Source: Candidatus Magasanikiibacteriota bacterium (GTDB taxonomy: Bacteria; Patescibacteriota; Patescibacteriia; Magasanikbacterales; 2-02-FULL-50-9b). From it: 28,264 bases of DNA. The notes under the pieces were generated by a model. It saw only the letters and a program-made list of their open reading frames with translations. It made no database searches and was not told the origin of the DNA. The position numbers and the translations under genes were made by a program. Positions 23,850-28,264 of this stretch are shown piece by piece. The stretch spans positions 1 to 28,264 of the forward strand of contig JAPLWO010000065.1 in assembly GCA_026396555.1 (NCBI GenBank), given 5' to 3'. The stretch's first letter is position 1. Each line of letters opens with the position of its first letter.

Positions 23850-23883
23850 ATGTGCACGCGCATACATCAGAATCCCCGGCTTT
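23826..23883 (-). terminator. Terminator of the sigma factor operon
   Basis: AAAGCCGGGG (23883-23874) pairs with CCCCGGCTTT (23840-23831), followed by TTGTT on the minus strand. The loop is 33 nt. Confidence 0.85.
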
Positions 23884-23896
23884 GAGCTGTTTTGAA

Positions 23897-24403
23897 TTAT
23901 TTTGTTGTAGTAGTTGCCGTACCTGTTGCTGAAGTTGGTGCAATTCCCATGAGGCGGATAATTGTCGCGTCAATCGAACCGTCACGTTCAGGTGCGCCCA
24001 TCACAACGACAATTTCGCCAACTTTCACATCAGTTAATTTGACCGCATCGCGTCCTGAAACAATGATTGTTCGTGGCGCACCGTTTACAATTATTTCAAT
24101 ACCATCAGCACCAGTAACTACGAGACCTGTTGCACTCATTTTTACAACTGAACCCGCAACCCCTTGTCCATTTGAAAAATCATCGCCACGAAATTGACGC
24201 ATAAACCCACTGCGCATCATGCCGCCACGACCGCCATTGCGACCTGACATCATACCGCGATATGAATCTGCCCAATCATAAGACGATTTTGCCTTTCGAT
24301 ATCCAACAAATAAACCTAATTGAAAAATTCCAAGCAACACAATCAGTGCCAAAAGAATTCCTGCGACCACTTTCAATGCACCTGAACCAGTTTTAAACAG
24401 CAT
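23897..24403 (-). CDS. Membrane-anchored DUF5666-like protein
   Basis: A 168-residue protein with one membrane helix (about 10-33), then a Gly/Met/Arg-rich stretch (RGMMSGRNGGRGGMM). Residues about 80-155 are a small beta-rich domain (GSVVKMSATGLVVTGADG to VGEIVVVMGAPE) resembling DUF5666/OB-like folds, ending in a Thr-rich tail. I chose MLFKTGSG (24403), which overlaps the end of the preceding gene by 11 nt. The third gene of the sigma operon. Function unknown; it could be an envelope stress sensor or effector. Confidence 0.8.
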   Translation of the reverse strand: MLFKTGSGALKVVAGILLALIVLLGIFQLGLFVGYRKAKSSYDWADSYRGMMSGRNGGRGGMMRSGFMRQFRGDDFSNGQGVAGSVVKMSATGLVVTGADGIEIIVNGAPRTIIVSGRDAVKLTDVKVGEIVVVMGAPERDGSIDATIIRLMGIAPTSATGTATTTTK

Positions 24404-24782
24404 AAGTTTTTTTACGTAATGCAGATAAATAATAAATTGAATAATTAATCGCCACAACCAAAATCAATGCAAGCGCACAAAATACAAACAGTGTAACCAC
24501 AGGCAAAGATTCAAGCATGGTGATTGAATAATCCTGCCATGAAGCGGCAACAGTTCGAAAATCTGTTGCAATAAGTGATCCGTATTGTAAGAAGCCCGAT
24601 TCAGCTAACTCTTCCAATAATTCACGCCCAGCTGACAAAATCGCATATAGCGCACCGGCCCCGACAAATACAGCAGCAGAAATTCGAATCGCTAAAAAAC
24701 GACGATATTCTCGCGTAATTGCGTGCATAACCTTATCAAAAAGGTCGGCAGGCGGTTCAATTAAAGACATATTTTGCTCCAT
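24393..24782 (-). CDS. Two-helix membrane protein, candidate anti-sigma factor
   Basis: A 129-residue protein. A short cytoplasmic N-terminus (PPADLFDKVMHAITREYRRF) precedes hydrophobic segments at about 33-50 and 93-115, with an amphipathic loop between. An ECF-type sigma gene followed by a small membrane gene with such an N-terminus is the usual sigma/anti-sigma arrangement, but no zinc-finger (HxxxCxxC) motif is present, so this is an inference. The ATG at 24782 is 2 nt after the sigma stop. A second ATG at 24770, behind GGAG, is an alternative start. Confidence 0.75.
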   Translation of the reverse strand: MEQNMSLIEPPADLFDKVMHAITREYRRFLAIRISAAVFVGAGALYAILSAGRELLEELAESGFLQYGSLIATDFRTVAASWQDYSITMLESLPVVTLFVFCALALILVVAINYSIYYLSALRKKTYAV

Positions 24783-24784
24783 AG

Positions 24785-25375
24785 CTACTTATTATTACGG
24801 AGGATGAGACGCATTTGGTGCACAGCCCGACGATGCCGACTTTTGACCGTATGTAAAGACTCGCCCAAACGCTCGCCAATTTCACGAAAATTCAGCCCAT
24901 CTTTATAATACAAATCAAGCACGCGACGCGCCGACGCGGTCAGTTTTTGCGCTGCTATTTGCAGCATTTCTGCGTCCATTTTTTCGATAATTTCCACGTC
25001 TGGAGCCGCCGAATCCGATGCGGTCACCGCCTCGATCATTAATTCCCCTTCCTCAGTTTCAAACGCCGAAAACGGAATCGCACGTTTTTTCTTAAACGCA
25101 TCGAGACATGTATTTTTTACAATCTCCCCAAGCCATGGTTTTAACGATTTTTCCGCGTCAAATCTTTTTAAATTGCGCCACATTTTTATAAAAACCAGTT
25201 GCGTGATATCATCTGCATCAGCAGCATTTCGCATATATCGAAACGCATTATTGTACACAACCGATAAATATCGGCGAACCAATTCTGCAAGACTATTTTG
25301 ATCTCCCGCTTGCGCGCGGACCACCAGTTCTGCGTCAGTTTCCTCTTTTATATCATTGGTATACAATGTAGCCAT
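24785..25375 (-). CDS. ECF-type RNA polymerase sigma factor
   Basis: A 196-residue alternative sigma factor of the sigma-70 family (group 4). Region 2 spans about 28-90 (ADADDITQLVFIKMWRNL) and region 4 about 140-196, with the helix-turn-helix YKDGLNFREIGERLGES and HTVKSRHRRA. A linker of about 45 residues separates them. It directs RNA polymerase to a small regulon. I chose MATLYTND (25375): the promoter places transcription at the ATG. The longer frame from 25477 crosses into the divergent glycosyltransferase. It heads a three-gene operon. Confidence 0.95.
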   Translation of the reverse strand: MATLYTNDIKEETDAELVVRAQAGDQNSLAELVRRYLSVVYNNAFRYMRNAADADDITQLVFIKMWRNLKRFDAEKSLKPWLGEIVKNTCLDAFKKKRAIPFSAFETEEGELMIEAVTASDSAAPDVEIIEKMDAEMLQIAAQKLTASARRVLDLYYKDGLNFREIGERLGESLHTVKSRHRRAVHQMRLILRNNK

Positions 25376-25382
25376 ACGGGCA

Positions 25383-25411
25383 ACTATAGCCCCCTCTTCT
25401 GACACTGTCAA
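25383..25411 (-). promoter_or_regulatory. Sigma factor operon promoter, predicted fully leaderless
   Basis: Perfect TTGACA, 17 bp, TATAGT; the ATG begins 7 nt after the -10. The -35 lies in TGACACTGTCA, an inverted repeat shared with the divergent glycosyltransferase upstream region. Confidence 0.85.
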
Positions 25412-25418
25412 TTTCACT

Positions 25419-26159
25419 ATGAACATCAGCTTTGTAATTCCTGCATACAATGAAGCAACGCGCATTAGTGATTGCATTGCAGCGATTCAAAAAGAAATTC
25501 ATGCAAGCGAAAACATGTCTGACGTAGTAGAGATTATTGTCGTAAATAATGCCAGCACTGATGAAACTGCACGCATCGCAGAAGCTGCCGGCGCAATTGT
25601 TGCGTTCGAGCCGCGCAAAGGAATTGTCCACGCGCGCGCACGTGGATACGCAACCGCGAAACATGAACTCATTGCCAACATTGACGCTGACACACAAATT
25701 CCAGCAGGATGGCTTAAGACGGTAAAACACGCATTTGCCAATGACAAAAATTTGGTAGTGCTCAGTGGTCCGATTTATTTTTATGACGCGACAGAAAATA
25801 CAAATCGTGCGGTTCGTGTTTTTTACTCGTTTGGTTATGTCCTCTATTTCATCAACAAATTTATTTTGCGCACCGGATCTATCGTACAAGGTGGAAATTT
25901 TGTGATTAAAAAAAGCGCACTTGAAAAAGCTGGGGGATTCGATACTTCGATTGAATTTTACGGAGAAGATACCGATATCGCGCGCCGTTTATTTCCGATT
26001 GGAAATGTGGTGTTCACGAATAAATTATTTGCACATTCATCGGCGCGACGCCTCAAAGGCGACGGCCTCGTTCGCACGGGCGTTCGATATTTTATAAATT
26101 ATATCTGGGTGATTTTTTTCAAAAAACCATTCTCAGAATCATACAACGATTTTCGATAA
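25419..26159 (+). CDS. Family-2 glycosyltransferase
   Basis: A 246-residue GT-A fold enzyme that transfers a sugar from a nucleotide-sugar to a glycan or lipid acceptor. N-terminal SFVIPAYNEATR, VVNNASTDET, the metal-binding D89-A-D91 in NIDADTQIPAGW, a GGNF segment, and the acidic EFYGEDTD before the C-terminus are typical. The tail is hydrophobic (YFINYIWVIFF), suggesting a membrane-associated enzyme. I chose MNISFVIPAY (25419); the ATG at 25356 would read through the divergent sigma gene. Only 43 bp separate the two genes. The acceptor is unknown. Confidence 0.93.
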   Translation: MNISFVIPAYNEATRISDCIAAIQKEIHASENMSDVVEIIVVNNASTDETARIAEAAGAIVAFEPRKGIVHARARGYATAKHELIANIDADTQIPAGWLKTVKHAFANDKNLVVLSGPIYFYDATENTNRAVRVFYSFGYVLYFINKFILRTGSIVQGGNFVIKKSALEKAGGFDTSIEFYGEDTDIARRLFPIGNVVFTNKLFAHSSARRLKGDGLVRTGVRYFINYIWVIFFKKPFSESYNDFR

Positions 26160-26167
26160 ATCGAAAT

Positions 26168-26219
26168 AAAAAAAATCCGCTTCCACACAACCTGTTTGGG
26201 TCGATCGTGTGGAAACGGA
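26168..26219 (-). terminator. Terminator of the aminopeptidase gene
   Basis: A 13-bp stem: TCCGTTTCCACAC (26219-26207) with GTGTGGAAGCGGA (26188-26176), one G-U pair, followed by eight T on the minus strand. It also sits just after the convergent glycosyltransferase. Confidence 0.93.
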
Positions 26220-26232
26220 AACTGCCTTTCAC

Positions 26233-28074
26233 TTACTCGAACGTCGCACTGCCGTCAACTGTGTTGTACACCGGAGCTTTCTTGAACTCTTTCGCAAGAA
26301 TCGAGCGCGTCCCCGCGTGGTAGGTCGGACCTACCCGCGCATACACCTCGCGCACCCATTTGTTGCCCGCAGGTGACCGCAGCAACGAACGATACATGGG
26401 CCCAATGAACTTCATGCGGCCAACAGTCGCCAAGAATTTCTCAATCTGATTGAACAGCGCTGGACGACTGTACTGCATTTTGAACAGATAACCGCTTTCG
26501 ATCAGAAACAGGAACAATGCGCACTGCACTTCGGGATCCGGGTGATCCGCGAGATACAAGATTTCTTCGGCCAGAGACAACGGCGTGCGTTCACGCGACA
26601 ACTCTTCCAAGTAAATCACAAATTGCCCTTCGTACTGCAACTGGTGCGGCACGATCATTTTCCGTGCACACATCATTGCTTCGTCCGCGATTTCTGAGCT
26701 GAACGTCGGCATACCTTCTGGAACGCCAACCCCGTTGAACCACTTATCCGCTTTCGCGTTTGCGAGCACATCAGGAAACCGCTTTTCAAAGAGCTGTAGA
26801 AAATCGTCGGTCGTCACCGCGCCGAACATGAATTCCGACAGATACAGCCGCAAAAACGCCATAAACTGATGCTCGCCAACGTCCAGCTCCAAGACTCGCA
26901 AGAAATATGCGCCCAGGTAGTACGGAACTGTCCCGAACACATCATCCGGATTGTCTTGCGAAATATCCGGACGCAGACAGTTGAGTTCCGACTTGCCTTG
27001 ATGCTTTCGATCCGCGAACTTTTCAACCGTCCGTCGATAACCGCGTTCGAGCAGCGCCCACTGCAAACGGGCAGCAGCCAATCCTTGTACGCGCTGATTG
27101 ATCTTGTTTTCAATGAACACCGTAAATCCTTCGTTCAGCCAGAAATCACACCACAGCGCATTCGTAACTCCATTTCCGAACCACGAGTGAACAAATTCAT
27201 GTCCAATCGTATTTGCCCCCGACGGGTGCAACGTTGTTTTGGACATGACTGTCAGCGTCGGATTCTCCATTCCACCAAACGCGAACGTCCACACAGCGAC
27301 CAACAGATTAAACTCTCCCCACTGATACGCACCGAGCAGTGCTCGAGCAGCTGCAGTATACTGCGGCACAATCCCAAACACTTTCCGCGATTGCGCCACG
27401 AGCGAAGGCTCGCAGTAAACCGTAGTCACACTATCGATCTTGACCGCCGCGAAATGGCCAACAAAGATCGTGAGCAGATACGACGGGATCGGGTGGTCGA
27501 GGTAAAACTGGTGCAAACCATCCTTCAAGTCTACTGCATAAATCCGCTCAATCGCGCTCAAACGCACCATCACGTTGTGATCCTGCGGTCGCGTCACGAC
27601 AGCGGTCATTGTGAATTTCACTTGCGGCGTATCCTGACATGGCAAATAGGTCCGCACATTGATGGCTTCACCTTGCGAAAACAACATCGGTGCAATTTTG
27701 TCGTCCGTATCCGCTGCCTCAAACCACTGAAGGCCTGTGCACACGTCCGGATCCGAATCTGTCGAATACTCAATCACGACTTGAAGCGACGCCGGAACTT
27801 CAAACATCAGTTTGCCGCCACGAAGTTCATCTCCCTCGTAGTCGCCGAACGGGATGCCGCCTCCAGGTGCACGAGTTCCAACACGTTTGATCTTCAGTCC
27901 ACGACTGTCCAGACTCACCCAGCCGGGCTTGTCGAACTTCCAGTACGCCACTGCATGAAGCACGTGGTTTTGAAAATCAATCTCCGTCACTTCCCAATGC
28001 AGCACTTTCGCAATCGGCCCGTTCGGGTCAAAGTGAGAGTGCGGATCAGGCAGATACTTCTGTTCTCGAACCAT
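26233..28074 (-). CDS. M1-family zinc aminopeptidase, LTA4H-like
   Basis: A 613-residue zinc peptidase that removes N-terminal residues from peptides. The beta-rich N-terminal domain carries PCQDTP, a leukotriene A4 hydrolase-type signature. The exopeptidase motif is GGMEN (267-271; usually GAMEN or GGMEN) and the zinc site is HEFVH with H292, H296 and E315 (HExxH-x18-E). The C-terminus has the helical LTA4H_C-type domain. No signal peptide, so probably cytoplasmic. I prefer MVREQKYLPD (28074), 5 nt after AGGAGG; an ATG 18 nt upstream (28092) also has a purine-rich region before it. The codon style is G/C-rich with few homopolymers, unlike its neighbours. The product is a peptidase, not proven to have epoxide hydrolase activity. 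Confidence 0.95.
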   Translation of the reverse strand: MVREQKYLPDPHSHFDPNGPIAKVLHWEVTEIDFQNHVLHAVAYWKFDKPGWVSLDSRGLKIKRVGTRAPGGGIPFGDYEGDELRGGKLMFEVPASLQVVIEYSTDSDPDVCTGLQWFEAADTDDKIAPMLFSQGEAINVRTYLPCQDTPQVKFTMTAVVTRPQDHNVMVRLSAIERIYAVDLKDGLHQFYLDHPIPSYLLTIFVGHFAAVKIDSVTTVYCEPSLVAQSRKVFGIVPQYTAAARALLGAYQWGEFNLLVAVWTFAFGGMENPTLTVMSKTTLHPSGANTIGHEFVHSWFGNGVTNALWCDFWLNEGFTVFIENKINQRVQGLAAARLQWALLERGYRRTVEKFADRKHQGKSELNCLRPDISQDNPDDVFGTVPYYLGAYFLRVLELDVGEHQFMAFLRLYLSEFMFGAVTTDDFLQLFEKRFPDVLANAKADKWFNGVGVPEGMPTFSSEIADEAMMCARKMIVPHQLQYEGQFVIYLEELSRERTPLSLAEEILYLADHPDPEVQCALFLFLIESGYLFKMQYSRPALFNQIEKFLATVGRMKFIGPMYRSLLRSPAGNKWVREVYARVGPTYHAGTRSILAKEFKKAPVYNTVDGSATFE

Positions 28075-28079
28075 GGGCG

Positions 28080-28085
28080 CCTCCT
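28080..28085 (-). promoter_or_regulatory. Shine-Dalgarno AGGAGG of the aminopeptidase gene
   Basis: A perfect AGGAGG 5 nt before the ATG at 28074, which decides that start over 28092. Confidence 0.75.
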
Positions 28086-28126
28086 GCGGCATGAAAAACC
28101 TCTCCGCAAAATTGCAGATTGTAAGA

Positions 28127-28155
28127 AGCCTAACGCAATTTTATAAAATAATCAA
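28127..28155 (-). promoter_or_regulatory. Promoter of the aminopeptidase gene
   Basis: TTGATT, 17 bp, TAGGCT, 11 bp after the pheT stop. The -10 is weak. The spacer contains ATTTTATAAAAT, resembling the spacer of the 190-residue gene's promoter. Confidence 0.5.
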
Positions 28156-28166
28156 GTCCTTCCGAC

Positions 28167-28264
28167 TTAGCGAATCGTTGCCCCGCATTTGTTCTGGAGC
28201 GCCACCGTAACCGCACGATGCCCAGCTTCAACTTCCTCACCCGTGAGCGTATGATCGTCAGCGC
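28167..28264 (-). CDS. pheT: Phenylalanine-tRNA ligase beta subunit, C-terminal end (gene cut by window edge)
   Basis: The last 31 codons of a minus-strand frame end in TAA (28169-28167). They read ADDHTLTGEEVEAGH, then a helix, and finish CGATIR. This matches the C-terminal end of the FDX-ACB anticodon-binding domain of PheT (TLTxEEV..H.....L....GA.IR). It is the beta subunit of the tetramer that charges tRNA-Phe. The fragment is short, so the call rests on this one motif and on the ending. It is too short for six-frame thresholds. The aminopeptidase promoter follows its stop. Confidence 0.75.
   Translation of the reverse strand, partial: ADDHTLTGEEVEAGHRAVTVALQNKCGATIR

Noticed and set aside
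25376..25477. Upstream in-frame extension of the sigma factor
   Set aside because: It crosses its own promoter and the start of the divergent glycosyltransferase.
26869..28146. A 425-codon open frame on the plus strand opposite the aminopeptidase
   Set aside because: It lies wholly antisense to a gene with intact catalytic motifs, its translation is Arg/His/Gln-rich with no motif, and it looks like a by-product of the G/C-rich codons of the real gene.
1..28264. CRISPR array, insertion sequence, prophage or restriction-modification island
   Set aside because: No repeat-spacer pattern, transposase, integrase, terminal repeat or methylase motif was seen.

Overview
The window reads as chromosomal DNA of a streamlined bacterium, most likely a member of the Candidate Phyla Radiation (Patescibacteria). 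The inference rests on compact genes, short or absent 5' leaders, a VanW-family protein, a 1750-residue beta-helix surface protein with carboxypeptidase-regulatory-like domains, many A/T homopolymer runs inside coding sequence, and a tRNA without an encoded CCA. I cannot assign a class. There is no phage, insertion sequence, plasmid origin or CRISPR array. Nearly all genes lie on the minus strand, and both window ends cut through aminoacyl-tRNA synthetase genes (leuS at the left, pheT at the right).

Layout, left to right: 5' part of leuS (-); an orphan 190-residue gene (-); the giant surface protein (-); trxA (-); infB (-); an orphan 404-residue membrane protein (-); nrnA-like DHH phosphoesterase (+) and clpP (+); a roughly 130-nt structured non-coding RNA with its own consensus promoter and U-tract (-); VanW-family protein and Hsp20 (-); then a metal/thiol block on the minus strand, transcribed from a Cys/His protein through VKOR, a small Met/His/Cys membrane protein, a membrane-anchored cupredoxin, a free HMA copper chaperone and a Cu+ P-type ATPase to a ZnuA-like lipoprotein. 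After that come tRNA-Glu(TTC) (+), a lipoprotein (+), a DUF6629-type membrane protein (-), HU (+), a DEDD exonuclease (-), an ECF-type sigma factor operon with a probable membrane partner and a DUF5666-like protein (-), a family-2 glycosyltransferase (+), an LTA4H-like M1 aminopeptidase (-) and the pheT 3' end (-).

Promoters are unusually readable: most genes have a -35/-10 pair separated by exactly 17 bp. They fall into two classes. At leuS, clpP, the ZnuA-like gene, the exonuclease and the sigma factor, the predicted transcription start lies 0 to about 4 nt from the ATG, so these mRNAs look leaderless; hsp20 and the DHH gene have leaders of about 6 to 7 nt. By contrast, the 190-residue gene, the 404-residue gene and the aminopeptidase have leaders of about 37 to 52 nt, a perfect AGGAGG 4 to 5 nt before the ATG, richer G/C codons with few homopolymer runs, and a strong U-tract terminator right after the stop. 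They look like one expression or acquisition class inserted among housekeeping genes.

Functionally, the copper ATPase, HMA chaperone, cupredoxin, VKOR and Cys-rich proteins would together handle copper and thiol redox at the cell envelope. The sigma factor operon and the non-coding RNA are the main candidate regulators. The best candidates for something undescribed are the non-coding RNA, the leaderless/Shine-Dalgarno split, and the copper/VKOR operon with its unrecognised small proteins.
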